Assembly: GCF_900098925.1 (NCBI RefSeq)
Contig: NZ_LT622352.1
Location: forward strand, 223,762-287,761
Length of the DNA: 64,000 bases
Direction of reading: 5' to 3'
Source of the DNA: Bacillus massiliglaciei
GTDB taxonomy: Bacteria > Bacillota > Bacilli > Bacillales > DSM-1321
Shown: piece by piece, positions 39,990 to 52,689 of the stretch
Layout: each line of letters begins with the position of its first letter
How positions within the stretch are numbered: position 1 is the first letter of the stretch
Translations under genes and position numbers: made by a program
The notes under the pieces: model-generated
What the model was told of the DNA's origin: nothing
Seen by the model: only the letters and a program-made list of their open reading frames with translations
The model's database searches: none

Positions 39990-42233
39990 TTACACTTTTT
40001 CAATCGGCGCAAACTTCGCCAGCAGGCGCTTAATACCAGTCGGGCTCGGGAAGGCGATATCGAGTTCCTTGCCTTCTCCCTCTCCCTTGACGCTGACAAC
40101 GGTTCCGACCCCCCACTTCTTATGGGAAGCCTTGTCGCCTACAGCCCAGCCGATCTCTTCCCCGCCGGTTGCAGACGGAGCCGAAACCGGACGGCCGAAC
40201 GAAGGGGCTGTCCTTCTCGCCGCTGATGGGGAAGAATAACCGCTGCTTCTTGAGGCTGATGATCCGGCCGGCCTGCCTTTTGGCGCCGGTTTAAGATCTT
40301 CAATCAGCTCTTCCGGAATTTCCTTAATGAACCGGGATACCGGATTCATGTTCGTGCGTCCGAACAATGTCCTCATCTGAGCATTGGTCAGGTACAGTTC
40401 CTGTTCGGCACGGGTGATCCCCACATAGGCAAGACGCCGTTCTTCTTCCATCTCGTCCTCTTCCATCAAGGAACGGCTGTGAGGGAAGACGCCCTCCTCT
40501 AATCCAAGCAGGAAGACAACCGGGAACTCCAGTCCTTTAGCCGAATGGAGCGTCATCAGCGTGATGCCTTCTTCGGTCTCTTCCTTGCTTTCGTCCAGCT
40601 GGTCGATATCCGCAACCAAAGCGAGATCGGTCAGGAAGCCGACAAGCGACTTATCCTCACTGTTATCCTCAAATGCCTTCGTAACAGACAGGAATTCATC
40701 GATATTCTCCAGGCGGCTCTGCGCTTCAATCGTCTTCTCGGCCTGCAGCATCTCGCGGTAGCCGGTCTTGTCGATGACTTCCTCCACAAGCTCCGTTACA
40801 GACAGGTATAGCTGCTGGTTCGTATAATTCGTAATCATCGTATGGAAATCACGGGCCGCCTTTGTTGCTTTCCCGCTGATTCCGATCATCTCCGCTTCCA
40901 GTGCATTGTAAATCGACAGGTCATACTGGGCCGCATAATCCGCCACCTTGTCCATCGAAGTCGCCCCAATGCCCCGCTTCGGCACATTGATGATCCGGCG
41001 GAGACTGATATCATCATCCGGATTGGCAATCAGGCGCAAGTAGGCAAGCAGGTCCTTGATTTCTTTCCTGTCATAGAACTTCGTGCCGCCGACAATAGTA
41101 TAGTTCAAGTTCGATTTAAGCAGCACTTCCTCCATTACCCGTGACTGCGCATTCGTACGGTACAGAATCGCAATATCTGAAAGGCTCTTGCCGTTTCTGA
41201 TCAGCTCATTGATTTTGCCGGCCACGAACTGGGCTTCTCCCTGCTCACTGTCTGCACGGTAATAAAAGATTTTGCTGCCCTCATCGTTCTCCGTCCACAG
41301 GTTTTTCGGCTTCCGGTTCATATTGTTATCAATAACCTTATTTGCCGCCTGAAGAATTTTCTTCGTTGAACGATAGTTTTGCTCGAGCATGATCAGCGTC
41401 GCATTCGGGTAATCCTTCTCAAAGGACAGGATGTTGGCGATATCCGCTCCCCTCCAGCGATAGATGGACTGGTCAGAGTCCCCGACGACACACAGATTGC
41501 GGAACCGGGAGGCAAGCAGCTTTACAAGCATATATTGCGCACGGTTCGTATCCTGGTATTCATCCACATGGATATATTGGAATTTCCGCTGATAATATTC
41601 AAGGACTTCCGGAACGAGACGGAAGAGATCAATCGTCATCATGATCAGGTCATCGAAATCAAGCGCAGAATTCCGGCGCAGCCGTTTCTGATATTCTGTA
41701 TAGACCTGTGATGTGATATCTGCAAAATGGTCCCCGCCTGCTGTTTTCGCATATTCCTCCGGGCTCACGAGTTCATTTTTCGCTGAACTGATTTTGCCGA
41801 GAATCCCGCGGTAATCGTATTTTTTCGGATCCAAATTTTTCTCTTTCAGGATTTGCTTAATGACGGACTGCTGATCGGTCGTATCCAGGATGGAGAAATT
41901 CCGGCTGTAGCCGATCCGGTCGATATCACGGCGTAAAATCCGCACACACATCGAGTGAAAAGTGGAGATCCAGATTTCATCCGAAGCGCCGCCCAGAATC
42001 TGCCGAATCCGCTCCTTCATTTCCCGTGCTGCTTTATTCGTAAATGTGATCGCCAGAATGTTCCATGGCGCTACTTCTTTTTCCACCATCAAGTATGCAA
42101 TCCGGTGAGTCAAAACCCTTGTCTTCCCACTGCCTGCTCCTGCCATGATCAACAGCGGGCCGTCTGTTGCCTTCACCGCGTCCTGCTGCTCTTTATTCAG
42201 GCCTTTTAATAATTTTTCTGCTAAATATTGCAT
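39990..42233 (-). CDS. pcrA: ATP-dependent DNA helicase PcrA
   Basis: A 747-residue UvrD/Rep-type SF1 helicase, 3'-5', needed for repair and rolling-circle replication and for removing RecA and RNA polymerase from DNA. Motifs in order: [10 protein letters not shown] (I), FTNKAAREM (Ia), [12 protein letters not shown] (II), [14 protein letters not shown] (III), [12 protein letters not shown] (IV), [10 protein letters not shown] (V) and [12 protein letters not shown] (VI). The Ser/Pro/Arg-rich linker and C-terminal Tudor-like domain ([17 protein letters not shown]) bind RNA polymerase in Bacillus. It is the second gene of pcrB-pcrA-ligA-camS. Confidence 0.97.
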   Translation of the reverse strand: MQYLAEKLLKGLNKEQQDAVKATDGPLLIMAGAGSGKTRVLTHRIAYLMVEKEVAPWNILAITFTNKAAREMKERIRQILGGASDEIWISTFHSMCVRILRRDIDRIGYSRNFSILDTTDQQSVIKQILKEKNLDPKKYDYRGILGKISSAKNELVSPEEYAKTAGGDHFADITSQVYTEYQKRLRRNSALDFDDLIMMTIDLFRLVPEVLEYYQRKFQYIHVDEYQDTNRAQYMLVKLLASRFRNLCVVGDSDQSIYRWRGADIANILSFEKDYPNATLIMLEQNYRSTKKILQAANKVIDNNMNRKPKNLWTENDEGSKIFYYRADSEQGEAQFVAGKINELIRNGKSLSDIAILYRTNAQSRVMEEVLLKSNLNYTIVGGTKFYDRKEIKDLLAYLRLIANPDDDISLRRIINVPKRGIGATSMDKVADYAAQYDLSIYNALEAEMIGISGKATKAARDFHTMITNYTNQQLYLSVTELVEEVIDKTGYREMLQAEKTIEAQSRLENIDEFLSVTKAFEDNSEDKSLVGFLTDLALVADIDQLDESKEETEEGITLMTLHSAKGLEFPVVFLLGLEEGVFPHSRSLMEEDEMEEERRLAYVGITRAEQELYLTNAQMRTLFGRTNMNPVSRFIKEIPEELIEDLKPAPKGRPAGSSASRSSGYSSPSAARRTAPSFGRPVSAPSATGGEEIGWAVGDKASHKKWGVGTVVSVKGEGEGKELDIAFPSPTGIKRLLAKFAPIEKV

Positions 42234-42297
42234 GAAAACACCGCCTCACCGAACATTTGTTCCTTTATTATACTATATCCAAAGGCCATTGTACTGA

Positions 42298-42987
42298 TTA
42301 TTTCACGGCAGCCACCGTTTTCAGGGCTGCCTCCACATTTTCATAAATCACATTGCCGACCACGACTACATCTGCATACTCCGCCATCTCACGCGCCTGT
42401 TCCTCTGTTGTGATGCCCCCGCCGTAAAACAGCACGGTTTCCGACCCTTCCAGGCTTTCCTGTGCGGCTTTCACTGCAGAAACATCGCCGTATGTTCCGC
42501 TGTATTCCATATAAAAAATCGGCAGGCTGAACATCTTGTCCGCCATCATCGCATACGCGCCGACATCATCTGTATCCAAGTCCGTCTCTGCTTCCGTCAG
42601 CCTCGCCGCCTTGCAGTCCGGGTTCAAAATGCAGTATCCTTCTACAAAAATCTCATCCCAGTTCATGATCAGGCCGAATTCCTTGACCGCCTTCTGATGA
42701 AGCTTCGTAATCCAGTCAGGGTCCGAGCTGTTCAAAACACTCGGGATAAAATATAAATCAAAACCGGGCGTCACCGTCTCCAAGGACGAGATCTCAAGCA
42801 CACACGGCACCGTATAGCGGCGGACGCGGGCCATTAAATGCAGTACATTCTCCAGCGTGACACCATCCGTGCCGCCGATAATGATCGCATCCGTGCCGGA
42901 TTCACAGGCCCGCTCCAATGCCTCATCTGAAATTTCCTTATTGGGATCGAGTTTGAAAACATGTTTCCACTCGCGAAAATCGTACAT
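42298..42987 (-). CDS. pcrB: Heptaprenylglyceryl phosphate synthase PcrB
   Basis: A 229-residue TIM-barrel enzyme. PcrB transfers a heptaprenyl group to glycerol-1-phosphate, giving an archaeal-type ether lipid in Bacillus. Characteristic parts are [37 protein letters not shown] at the N-terminus, [15 protein letters not shown] in the middle, and the phosphate-binding [16 protein letters not shown] and VVVGNVIYE near the C-terminus. It lies upstream of pcrA as in B. subtilis, with a 64-bp gap. Confidence 0.95.
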   Translation of the reverse strand: MYDFREWKHVFKLDPNKEISDEALERACESGTDAIIIGGTDGVTLENVLHLMARVRRYTVPCVLEISSLETVTPGFDLYFIPSVLNSSDPDWITKLHQKAVKEFGLIMNWDEIFVEGYCILNPDCKAARLTEAETDLDTDDVGAYAMMADKMFSLPIFYMEYSGTYGDVSAVKAAQESLEGSETVLFYGGGITTEEQAREMAEYADVVVVGNVIYENVEAALKTVAAVK

Positions 42988-43182
42988 CCTAATCCTCCAT
43001 TCAACACTATTCCATTACACCATTATAGCACTAAGAATTTTTATTAAAAAAGAGAATAATACTAAAATGTTTTCCAGTTTAAAAAGGCGCCTTCTATTCT
43101 GACCGGATTGCCCAAACTTTTCGCTTCAGCCTCGGACTGGGAAACAGGGAGAAGCAGATTCTTAGCGAATCCCTTGCCCAAT

Positions 43183-43191
43183 TGCTATAAT
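43183..43191 (+). promoter_or_regulatory. Extended -10 promoter of namA
   Basis: TGCTATAAT (TG-n-TATAAT) lies about 30 bp before the ATG, with a weak -35 (TTAGCG) 18 bp upstream of the hexamer. Confidence 0.5.
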
Positions 43192-43221
43192 GTGAAACGA
43201 TAAACAAGAAGGGAGCTGTAC

Positions 43222-44250
43222 ATGTTGTCAAAAAGAAATCCAAAACTATTCACGCCATATACGATTAAAGATGTAACGCTCAAAAACAGGATCGTCATGT
43301 CTCCAATGTGCATGTACTCCTGCTATGAGGAAGACGGGCTCGTCCAAAACTGGCACAAAACTCATTACACAAGCCGCGCAGTCGGCGGAGTCGGCCTTAT
43401 CATTGTTGAAGCAACGGCCGTCCAGCCTCAAGGACGCATCTCTTCCCGCGACCTAGGCATCTGGAACGATGAACAGAAAGAAGGCCTTCGCGAACTTGTG
43501 AGCCTAATGAAAGAGCAAGGCACAGCTGCCGGCATTCAAATCGCCCACGCAGGACGCAAAGCCGAGCTTGAAGGCGAAATCTATGCACCGTCTGCCATTG
43601 CTTTTGATGACAGCTATTCTGTTCCAAAAGAAATGACAAAAGAAGACATCCAGGAAACTGTTGCCGCTTTCCGCGACGGAGCACGACGCGCGAAGGAAGC
43701 TGGATTTGACGTAATCGAAATCCACGCAGCCCACGGCTACCTGTTAAACGAATTCCTTTCCCCAATCAGCAACAAGCGCACCGACGAATACGGCGGATCT
43801 GCAGAAAACCGCTACCGCATCGTTAAAGAAACCATCGCTGCTGTAAAAGAAGTATGGGAAGGACCTTTATTCGTCCGCATCTCCGCTAATGATTACCTAG
43901 AAGGCGGAATGGATCCAGAACAATACATTGAAATGGCCAAATGGATGAAAGAAGACGGCGCTGACTTGATTGATGTCAGCTCAGGAGCCGTTGCCCCGGC
44001 AAAAATCAAAGTGTTCCCTGGCTACCAGGTTCCATTCAGCGATACCATCAAGCATGGCGCTGATATCGACACAGGTGCTGTAGGACTGATCACAACCGGC
44101 ATCCAGGCAGAAGAAATCCTGCAAAACGACCGGGCCGACCTTGTATTGCTTGCCCGCGAATTGTTAAGAGATCCTTACTGGCCCCGCACTGCCGCACAAG
44201 AATTAAAAGCCGAAATCGAACCTCCTGTCCAATACGACAGAGCTTGGTAA
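43222..44250 (+). CDS. namA: NADPH dehydrogenase NamA (old yellow enzyme, YqjM type)
   Basis: A 342-residue FMN-containing ene-reductase that reduces activated C=C bonds, quinones and nitro compounds with NADPH. It starts [26 protein letters not shown], where Cys30 corresponds to the redox-tuning Cys26 of YqjM. Active-site features are HAGRKAE, the proton-donor region [31 protein letters not shown], and the C-terminal [15 protein letters not shown], which reaches into the neighbouring subunit. It stands alone between two minus-strand groups and ends in its own terminator. Confidence 0.95.
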   Translation: MLSKRNPKLFTPYTIKDVTLKNRIVMSPMCMYSCYEEDGLVQNWHKTHYTSRAVGGVGLIIVEATAVQPQGRISSRDLGIWNDEQKEGLRELVSLMKEQGTAAGIQIAHAGRKAELEGEIYAPSAIAFDDSYSVPKEMTKEDIQETVAAFRDGARRAKEAGFDVIEIHAAHGYLLNEFLSPISNKRTDEYGGSAENRYRIVKETIAAVKEVWEGPLFVRISANDYLEGGMDPEQYIEMAKWMKEDGADLIDVSSGAVAPAKIKVFPGYQVPFSDTIKHGADIDTGAVGLITTGIQAEEILQNDRADLVLLARELLRDPYWPRTAAQELKAEIEPPVQYDRAW

Positions 44251-44270
44251 GATTGAAGCGGAACAGACAC

Positions 44271-44303
44271 AGGCCGCCAGAAAAAATCGGGCGGCCTTGT
44301 TTT
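44271..44303 (+). terminator. Terminator of namA
   Basis: The stem AGGCCGCC / GGCGGCCT with an 11-nt loop is followed by TGTTTTATT. Confidence 0.8.
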
Positions 44304-44447
44304 ATTGCCGGACTATGCAATCCTTTTAATTATACTGTTAGGCTGATTGAAGCGAATGCCCGCAGCGGAAACCAGCCGAAAGCCAAAGACAGTGCTAATG
44401 CAAAAAAATAAAGCCAGGATTTCTCCATGGCTTTCATTTCTTTTCTA

Positions 44448-44762
44448 TCAAGACTCGTTTGTCTCTTCAGCAGTTTCCTTTACACGGCTCAATGCCATGG
44501 AGTACGCATCATTTCCATAATTGAGGCAGCGCTTCACGCGTGAAATCGTCGCCGTGCTGGCTCCCGTTTCCGTCTCGATTTTATGATACGTCTTCCCCTC
44601 TTCCAGCATCCGGGCCACTTCAAGCCGCTGGGCCAAAGACTGGATTTCATTGACCGTACATAAATCATCGAAGAAACGATAGCATTCTTCTAAATCCCGC
44701 AATGAAAGAATCGACTTAAACAGCTGATCAAGCTCCTTGCCTCGCAGTTTATCGATTTGCAT
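44448..44762 (-). CDS. yerC: YerC/TrpR-family DNA-binding protein
   Basis: A 104-residue helical protein of the YerC/YecD TrpR-related family. A helix-turn-helix lies at about 55-80 (GKTYHKIETETGASTATISRVKRCLNYG). In B. subtilis YerC contributes to control of histidine biosynthesis, but this remains poorly defined. It follows yerB by 21 bp in the same direction and completes the conserved yerA-yerB-yerC group downstream of pur. Confidence 0.9.
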   Translation of the reverse strand: MQIDKLRGKELDQLFKSILSLRDLEECYRFFDDLCTVNEIQSLAQRLEVARMLEEGKTYHKIETETGASTATISRVKRCLNYGNDAYSMALSRVKETAEETNES

Positions 44763-44783
44763 GGATGTTTTCCCCCTCTTCTA

Positions 44784-45815
44784 TCAATCCTCGAAAGAAA
44801 CCTCTCCTGAAAGTCCTGGCTGATCCGGTACAATATTTACCCATGTTTTCCCCGGTACCATCCTTGCTTCTTCACCATTCTTCACAGGAACGATTCGTCC
44901 TTCTCTGTTTTCCCATTCTACTTCATTCATTATACCTTTTTGAAGCAAATAGCCTTTTCCGCCGCTTTTCAAATCAATATCGCGCCGGCCTTTCTTATCC
45001 GTAACCTTGTGGGGCGCTTCAATAATGAACACATTATCCAGCCATATCGGCTGATCCGCAGCCTGATCTTTCGTCTGAACCCCGTTGGAGGAGCGTGCGT
45101 ACTTCTGCTCCGTTTTATTGTACGTATACTGAACATTATAGGCAGCCTTCCCGTAGTTCACCCTGACGTCAGCGGCCGCTTCCCCTTCAAGTTCTGCTTC
45201 CTCATCATCTGAAAGGAATTTCAAGGGGGCAAGCTCAGACGTTTGCTCATACCCCTTTTCCTTTGATGCTTTCATAATATTGTCATATGTGGTGTAAGAA
45301 TTATGGGGCGCTTTTCTGTCATCCGACCGCTGGAAGAGTGTGCCGTCATACTGCAATCCGTTCACCGAATCAATATATCCGCTGTCCATGAGCTGTTTCG
45401 CTTCCGGACTGTTTCCATGGGTAACAAAAATCGCATCCAATCCTTTGGCAATTTCGATGTAATAATCCCTGGCGCTTCGAACCGGACCAACCTGATCCGG
45501 GACCTCGCTTTGGAAAACAGCGAGAAACCGTGTGATTTCTCCTTCAGCCAGCATTTCGTATACAACATCCGCCTTTGACAATCCCGTCTGCGGCCTGGCC
45601 TGCGTATGGTTATTCACCATCACCGCCACCGCACGTCGGTCGGTCTCTCCGTCGGCTTCCGTGCCGCTGAGCGGGTAAACCGGCGTTTCATCCTGTTCAG
45701 TTCCCGTCTGCGGCTCCGATTCCCGGCTTGTTTCTTCCTTCACGTCTTCCTTCTTCGCACAGCCTGCCGCAAGCAACAGCATCACAGTCAGAATAAGCAG
45801 AAATTTAAATTTCAT
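44784..45815 (-). CDS. yerB: DUF3048 lipoprotein YerB
   Basis: A 343-residue lipoprotein with lipobox LLAAGC at about residue 19, followed by an acidic, low-complexity linker (KKEDVKEETSRESEPQTGTEQDE). The mature part is the two-domain DUF3048 fold: VAVMVNNHTQARPQTGLSKADVVYEMLAEGEITRFLAVF and, near the end, GKTWVNIVPDQPG. Function is unknown; it is exported and membrane-anchored. It lies between yerA and yerC. Confidence 0.92.
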   Translation of the reverse strand: MKFKFLLILTVMLLLAAGCAKKEDVKEETSRESEPQTGTEQDETPVYPLSGTEADGETDRRAVAVMVNNHTQARPQTGLSKADVVYEMLAEGEITRFLAVFQSEVPDQVGPVRSARDYYIEIAKGLDAIFVTHGNSPEAKQLMDSGYIDSVNGLQYDGTLFQRSDDRKAPHNSYTTYDNIMKASKEKGYEQTSELAPLKFLSDDEEAELEGEAAADVRVNYGKAAYNVQYTYNKTEQKYARSSNGVQTKDQAADQPIWLDNVFIIEAPHKVTDKKGRRDIDLKSGGKGYLLQKGIMNEVEWENREGRIVPVKNGEEARMVPGKTWVNIVPDQPGLSGEVSFED

Positions 45816-45893
45816 TTCCCCACGCTCCCATTCTTAGGCGCTTGTCTGTTTTTCAAAACGGCTGGGTGCATTCAACATGCTCCCTTTTATATT

Positions 45894-47648
45894 TTAGCGC
45901 ATTATAGTAGGAAAGAGTACAGTTTTATTCATCACGTCGTACATTCCCCGCTGTGTAATTCGGATATACGGCAGATGGGTCGTTGAAAAAAATGAAAGGG
46001 TATACATCGGATCTGTAAAGCGGTAGCCCCGTTCCTGCAGCAGCCTCTTCATCTTGTTTTCTTCCTGGATCAATTCAGGAATAGGCTTTTCCGACATAAC
46101 CCCCTGAAGCCTGAGCGGGATTTCACCGATGATTTCGCCATGTTCGACGAGCACCATCCCTCCCCCGATGCTTTTCATTCTTTCAAATGCCAGCAGCATA
46201 TCCTTTTTTCGCTTGCCGATTAAAATAATATCCCCTGAATTTGTATACGAACCGGCAAAGCCGCACAGATTGTTGGCAAAGCCTTTTAAGAGCGTATTGA
46301 TGCGCCATTTTCCCTTGCGGTCCACCATCATGAAGAAGCATTCATCCTCTTCGTCAAACGGAAGTTCATCTTCTGACACGTCATTCGAAAGGGAATAGGG
46401 CTTTGTAATAACATCATTCACCATTTCAATCCCAAATGGCATGGAAAACTCAAAATCCTCGTTCAAATCCAGGTCCCAATCCAGCTCCAAGGAATGGAAG
46501 CCATACTTGCACCAATCAATCTCCCGCTCTTCCTCCACGGCTTCTCCGTCCCGCTTGACCCATTTTCCTTTCGCTAAAACTGAAACCGGTGCAGGTTCCG
46601 CCGGATCGCTCAGGAAATTTAGGCTGGCGACGCGGCCTGCGGCAATTGTGCCATGAAGGTGTTCCATATTGTAATAACGGGCAATGTTGATTGTGGCCAT
46701 ATTGTAGGCATCAATGACTGGAACCCCCTTATCAATGGCAATTTTGATTAACGCATCAATAAAACCATTTTCGTAAAAGGAAGGCGGCGAACCGTCTGTT
46801 GTTAAAAAGAACTGTTCATAGCAGCCGATCTCCAGCCGCTGAATATCCTCTAAAATCCGCGGAAGATCCGGCCGGATGGAGGAATGCCGGAGCGGGACCT
46901 TCAACCCCTGCATCAGCCTCGCGAGCACTTCCTCCCCTGTCATGGCCTCATGGTCGCTGTCTGCTCCCAAAAGAGCCATCTTGGCAAGTGTCTTTTCCGA
47001 AGCTCCCGGAAAATGTCCTTCAATTTTCTTGCGCATACGTTTCGCCTCTTGGATCCAGTGGAGCATCATATCATCGCCGGCAAGAAGGCGCGGCCACCCG
47101 GTCAGTTCTCCACCTTGAAGCACCGATTCATGCTCCAGCCAGGATTTCACGGAGGCATGCGAGAAAACCTGCTCTTCTTCACCAAGCTCCGTTTGGGAAT
47201 CAAAGCGGCACCACCAATACATCGAAGCCGGTCCATCATTCAGCTCTTTTAACAAAGAAAACGCTTTCTTTTTATCTTGATGCAAAACAAGCCGCAAATT
47301 GTCATTAATGAGAGTCGTCGTTCCGGATTGAGATGCATAGCTCGAGATTGTATGGGGATTATATAACTGAAAAGGATGTGAATGCGGCTCGATATAGCCC
47401 GGGACGAGGAATTGCCCTTGGCAGTCAACGATTTCGCAGTCATCAAGCATGTCCGGCAGCTTATCGCCGACATAGATGATCCTGTCTTCGTACACCCAGA
47501 TGTTCGCGGCCATCCATTTTCGCAAGACTTGGTTTAAATATACAGCATTCTGCAGCAGGATGGTTGGAGCCCGGCTGCCATCCAGAACATCTACATGTTC
47601 TCGGAGATGCTTGTTTTTCCATCTGTAACGCTGTTCAAGCATGTACAT
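45894..47648 (-). CDS. yerA: Adenine deaminase-like amidohydrolase YerA
   Basis: A 584-residue metal-dependent amidohydrolase of the adenine deaminase family. The metal-binding HxH appears in VPGYIEPHSHPFQL at about residue 90; further family blocks are EGHFPGASEKTLAKM and LTTDGSPPSFYENGFIDALI with the conserved Asp. Adenine deaminase converts adenine to hypoxanthine and ammonia. YerA-type members are diverged from AdeC, so the substrate is less certain. It lies downstream of purD as in B. subtilis, which fits a purine salvage role. Confidence 0.85.
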   Translation of the reverse strand: MYMLEQRYRWKNKHLREHVDVLDGSRAPTILLQNAVYLNQVLRKWMAANIWVYEDRIIYVGDKLPDMLDDCEIVDCQGQFLVPGYIEPHSHPFQLYNPHTISSYASQSGTTTLINDNLRLVLHQDKKKAFSLLKELNDGPASMYWWCRFDSQTELGEEEQVFSHASVKSWLEHESVLQGGELTGWPRLLAGDDMMLHWIQEAKRMRKKIEGHFPGASEKTLAKMALLGADSDHEAMTGEEVLARLMQGLKVPLRHSSIRPDLPRILEDIQRLEIGCYEQFFLTTDGSPPSFYENGFIDALIKIAIDKGVPVIDAYNMATINIARYYNMEHLHGTIAAGRVASLNFLSDPAEPAPVSVLAKGKWVKRDGEAVEEEREIDWCKYGFHSLELDWDLDLNEDFEFSMPFGIEMVNDVITKPYSLSNDVSEDELPFDEEDECFFMMVDRKGKWRINTLLKGFANNLCGFAGSYTNSGDIILIGKRKKDMLLAFERMKSIGGGMVLVEHGEIIGEIPLRLQGVMSEKPIPELIQEENKMKRLLQERGYRFTDPMYTLSFFSTTHLPYIRITQRGMYDVMNKTVLFPTIMR

Positions 47649-47774
47649 CCCCCTCTATATATGTAACACGATGTGTGATTTTTCAAATTTTATTTTATAT
47701 TAACATAATTTATTCCATTAACCCAGCAAAGTTCTGTGAATATTTGTTAAATATTTGTGAAAGGAAGGAACGCC

Positions 47775-48062
47775 ATGCAATTTAAACAAAATATCAGCAC
47801 AATGAATGCACTCGTCCGGATGACTTGCGGTTTCACCATGCTTGCCTGCACAACGGCCAAAATGGCAAGGAAGTCTCACAAAGATTCGTATATACTGATC
47901 GCCGCCCTTTCTGCTATGAAAATTGGTGAAGGAATCCTTCGCTACTGCCCGCTGACAGATGCGATGGAAAGCGGAGGCAAGTCGCAAAAGATGAGCCACG
48001 GAGACGACCTGGCTGACTCATTGGGCAAACAAATGGAAGATTTCATGAAAAAAGAGAGCTGA
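47775..48062 (+). CDS. DUF2892 (YgaP-like) membrane protein
   Basis: A 95-residue protein from the ATG at 47775 (after GAAAGGAAGGAACGCC; an in-frame start at 47757 would add six residues). The N-terminus MQFKQNISTMNALVRMTCGFTMLACTTAKM and a second hydrophobic segment fit the DUF2892 membrane hairpin. The tail is charged. Function is unknown. It sits alone between yerA and the purD terminator, transcribed against both. Confidence 0.7.
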   Translation: MQFKQNISTMNALVRMTCGFTMLACTTAKMARKSHKDSYILIAALSAMKIGEGILRYCPLTDAMESGGKSQKMSHGDDLADSLGKQMEDFMKKES

Positions 48063-48160
48063 GTATGTGAAATTTCTTCCCTTCTTTAACACTATTCGAG
48101 GTAAATGAGGAATATCCTTCTTTTTCATGTTATTTTTTCTAACATAAAGAGGATTTTTGC

Positions 48161-48200
48161 AAAAAAAGAAGGAGAAAGGCTTCCTGGATAGCCTTTCTCC
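48161..48200 (-). terminator. Terminator of the pur operon
   Basis: The perfect stem GGAGAAAGGC / GCCTTTCTCC with a 10-nt loop is followed on the minus strand by TTCTTTTTTT. It lies just after the purD stop. Confidence 0.9.
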
Positions 48201-48207
48201 TTACTTT

Positions 48208-49491
<1,284 letters not shown>

Positions 49492-51027
49492 TTAATGTTT
49501 GAAATGTCTTACTCCTGTAAAGACCATTGCAATTCCGTATTCATCCGCCTTCTTGATGGAATCTTCATCCTTAACAGATCCTCCTGGCTGGATAATGGCC
49601 GTTACTCCGGCTTTGGCTGCTGCTTCAACGGTATCATCCATCGGGAAAAACGCATCGGAAGCAAGGGCGCTGCCCGCCGCTTTTGGACCGGCCTGTTCCA
49701 AAGCAATTTTCGCTGCGCCTACCCGGTTCATTTGTCCGGCTCCGACACCAAGTGTCATCTTATCGTTGGTCAGAACGATCGCATTGGATTTAACATGCTT
49801 CACAATTTTCCAGCCAAGCTCAAGCGCACTCCACTCTTCTTCTGTCGGAATCCGTTTCGTTGCCACTTTGATATCAGCGTCTTTCAGGCTGAAAGCATCG
49901 CGGTCCTGAACAAGGGCTCCGCCTTCCACCGCAGTCAGTTTGCGCTCCGCTTTATCTGTCTGTTGGAAATCAACCGTTAACAGGCGGATGTTCTTTTTGC
50001 CTGTCAGGATTTCCAATGCTTCTTCGGAAAAAGCAGGGGCAATAATGATTTCAAGGAAGATTTCATGCAGCTTTTCCGCTGTCGCCTTATCGACTTCGCG
50101 GTTCAGCGCAATAATTCCGCCGAAGATCGAAGTTGAATCAGCTGCATACGCTTTTTCGTATGCTTCTAAAATCGTTTCCCCGACACCGACGCCGCATGGG
50201 TTCATATGCTTAACCGCAACCGCAGCCGGCTCTTCGAATTCACGCACAATCTGCAGGGCCGCATCTGCATCATTGATGTTGTTATAAGATAGCTCTTTGC
50301 CGTGAAGCTGCTTTGCTTCCGCAATCGAAAAGGCAGAGCCAAGCGGCTTCTTGTAAAAGGCTGCTTTTTGATGCGGGTTTTCCCCGTATCTGAGCGGCTG
50401 TTTCAATTCATAGGTCACTGTCAGTGTTTCTGGATTTTCTTCTCCCGCAAGCTCTGTCATATATTCGGCAATGACAGCGTCATAAGCGGCTGTATGGCGG
50501 AATACCTTCGCAGCCAGACGGCGGTTTGTTTCTTTGGATACCTTGCCTTCGGATTTAATTTCTTCCAGAACGGCCGGATAATCAGCCGCATCTACGATGA
50601 CTGTTACGTATTCATGGTTTTTGGCAGAAGAACGAAGCATGGTCGGTCCGCCGATATCAATGTTTTCAATCGCATCTTCAACGGTCACATCGGGCTTTGC
50701 GATGGTTGCCTGAAATGGATACAAGTTCACGCAAACAAGCTGAATCGGCTCGATTTGATGCTTCTCGAGCTGGGCGATATGATCCGGATCGCCATGCTTG
50801 GCCAATACGGCTCCGTGTACATTTGGATGCAGGGTTTTCACACGTCCGTCCAAAATTTCCGGAAAACCTGTCACTTCACTGATTCCGATCACATCGATGC
50901 CATTTTCCTTCAGCTTCTTGCTTGTGCCGCCTGTTGAGATGATCTCAAATCCGGCTTCCGTCAAGCCTTTTGCGAATTCTACGATTCCTGTTTTATCCGA
51001 TACACTGATTAACGCGCGTTTCGTCAT
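49492..51027 (-). CDS. purH: Bifunctional AICAR transformylase/IMP cyclohydrolase PurH
   Basis: A 511-residue enzyme for the last two steps to IMP. The N-terminal cyclohydrolase has the MGS-like fold ([38 protein letters not shown]). The C-terminal transformylase carries the KHMNPCGVG motif (Lys-His pair) and ends with [23 protein letters not shown]. It follows purN by 14 bp and precedes purD by 18 bp. No unusual features. Confidence 0.97.
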   Translation of the reverse strand: MTKRALISVSDKTGIVEFAKGLTEAGFEIISTGGTSKKLKENGIDVIGISEVTGFPEILDGRVKTLHPNVHGAVLAKHGDPDHIAQLEKHQIEPIQLVCVNLYPFQATIAKPDVTVEDAIENIDIGGPTMLRSSAKNHEYVTVIVDAADYPAVLEEIKSEGKVSKETNRRLAAKVFRHTAAYDAVIAEYMTELAGEENPETLTVTYELKQPLRYGENPHQKAAFYKKPLGSAFSIAEAKQLHGKELSYNNINDADAALQIVREFEEPAAVAVKHMNPCGVGVGETILEAYEKAYAADSTSIFGGIIALNREVDKATAEKLHEIFLEIIIAPAFSEEALEILTGKKNIRLLTVDFQQTDKAERKLTAVEGGALVQDRDAFSLKDADIKVATKRIPTEEEWSALELGWKIVKHVKSNAIVLTNDKMTLGVGAGQMNRVGAAKIALEQAGPKAAGSALASDAFFPMDDTVEAAAKAGVTAIIQPGGSVKDEDSIKKADEYGIAMVFTGVRHFKH

Positions 51028-51041
51028 GTCTGTTAGTCCCC

Positions 51042-51623
51042 CTAATATGTATGCTGCTTTTTTCGAAAAAGCTGCTGCAGTACTTCTGGATATAGTTCAT
51101 GTTCTTTTTTCTGGATCCGTTCCTGGAGCGAATCCCTTGTATCCCCGTCCAAAACAGGCACAGCCTGCTGGGCGAGAATCGGTCCGGTGTCCATTCCTTC
51201 ATCGACATAATGAATCGTCAGGCCGGTGACTTTTACGCCAGCCTGAAGGGACTGTCCTACCGCGTCCTTGCCTGGAAAAGCAGGCAAAAGGGAAGGATGT
51301 ATATTTACAATCCGCTCGGCATAAGGCTGAATCAGCGTTGGCCCGATCAATCTCATATACCCGGCAAGAATGATAAAGTCCACGCGGTATTCGTTCAGCC
51401 TGCGAAGGATTTCCTGTTCATAGGACGCTTTGTCCGGATAGTCTTTGGCCGAAAAGGTGAAAGCATCCACCCCTTCTGCCGCAGCCCTCTCCAATACAAA
51501 GGCCCCGGCTTTATCGCAAACGACAAGAACGGGCTCCGCATCCAGCCGTCCTTCCTTCGCCGCGTCACAAATGGCCTGAAAATTGCTTCCGTTTCCTGAG
51601 GCGAAGACCGCAATCCGTTTCAT
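51042..51623 (-). CDS. purN: Phosphoribosylglycinamide formyltransferase PurN
   Basis: A 193-residue formyl-THF-dependent GAR transformylase (step 3). Seen are [14 protein letters not shown] at the N-terminus, [32 protein letters not shown] (catalytic Asn and His) and [17 protein letters not shown] (catalytic Asp region). It overlaps purM by 4 bp, so both are translated together. Confidence 0.96.
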   Translation of the reverse strand: MKRIAVFASGNGSNFQAICDAAKEGRLDAEPVLVVCDKAGAFVLERAAAEGVDAFTFSAKDYPDKASYEQEILRRLNEYRVDFIILAGYMRLIGPTLIQPYAERIVNIHPSLLPAFPGKDAVGQSLQAGVKVTGLTIHYVDEGMDTGPILAQQAVPVLDGDTRDSLQERIQKKEHELYPEVLQQLFRKKQHTY

Positions 51624-52648
51624 CCGGAAAAGGCAACCCCTTCGCCTTTTTCCACAGTGCCAATGATCCAGGCCTGTTCACCGCAGGACTCCAGGTGGGC
51701 AAGGAACGCTTCCGCATCCTCCTGGCGGACGACAGCGGTCATACCGATGCCCATATTAAAAATGTTAAACATTTCTTCATGCGGGATCCGGCCTTTTTCC
51801 TCAAGTAAAGAGAAGATGGCCGGGATGGTCCAGCTGCCGCGGGTGATCTGCACGCCGAGACCTTCCGGCAGCATTCTTGGAATATTCTCAATGAAGCCGC
51901 CGCCTGTGATATGGGCAAGGCCTTTTACTTCAAATTTTTCAAGGGCAGAGAGAATTGGTTTGACATAGATCTTAGTCGGTGTCATCAATTCCTCGCCCAA
52001 TGTCTTGCCAAGTGCAGGAACGGCCGCTTGAAGATCCATTCCGCTGTCTTCCAGCAGTACCTTGCGGACCAAAGAATACCCATTGCTGTGAATGCCGCTT
52101 GAAGCAAGGCCGATCAGGACATCCCCTGCTGCTATGTTCTTCCCGGTGATCAACTGCTGTTTTTCGACTGCCCCGGCCGCAAAGCCGGCTACATCGTATT
52201 CCTCCGGAGAATACATGCCAGGCATTTCTGCTGTTTCGCCGCCGATCAGCGCACATCCAGCCTGCTCACATCCGTCCGCAATCCCCTTCACAATCGATTC
52301 AATCCGTTCAGGAACCGCTTTGCCGCATGCAATATAATCTAAAAAGTATAAAGGTGAAGCTCCCTGAACGACAATATCGTTGACGCACATGGCTACACAA
52401 TCTACTCCGATTGTATCATGCTGATCGAGCATCAGCGCAAGCAATAGTTTGGTACCGACCCCGTCCGTTCCTGAAATGAGAACAGGCTCCTTCAGGTTAA
52501 GGGCGGACAGATCGAACATGCCACCAAAACCGCCGAGTCCGCTCATTACTTCAGGGCGCATGGTGCGCTGGACATGCTTTTTCATCCGATTGACCGATTC
52601 ATAGCCAGCTTCGATATCAACGCCGGCCTGCTTATAAGCATTTGCCAT
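51620..52648 (-). CDS. purM: Phosphoribosylformylglycinamidine cyclo-ligase PurM
   Basis: A 342-residue AIR synthetase (step 5) of the PurM/PurL fold. Conserved blocks are [55 protein letters not shown] and [18 protein letters not shown]. The start [17 protein letters not shown] has a GGAGG site. It follows purF after 41 bp. Confidence 0.97.
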   Translation of the reverse strand: MANAYKQAGVDIEAGYESVNRMKKHVQRTMRPEVMSGLGGFGGMFDLSALNLKEPVLISGTDGVGTKLLLALMLDQHDTIGVDCVAMCVNDIVVQGASPLYFLDYIACGKAVPERIESIVKGIADGCEQAGCALIGGETAEMPGMYSPEEYDVAGFAAGAVEKQQLITGKNIAAGDVLIGLASSGIHSNGYSLVRKVLLEDSGMDLQAAVPALGKTLGEELMTPTKIYVKPILSALEKFEVKGLAHITGGGFIENIPRMLPEGLGVQITRGSWTIPAIFSLLEEKGRIPHEEMFNIFNMGIGMTAVVRQEDAEAFLAHLESCGEQAWIIGTVEKGEGVAFSG

Positions 52649-52689
52649 TCTATTTCCTCCTCAGAACATCGCTTTGCATTCATCGCTGC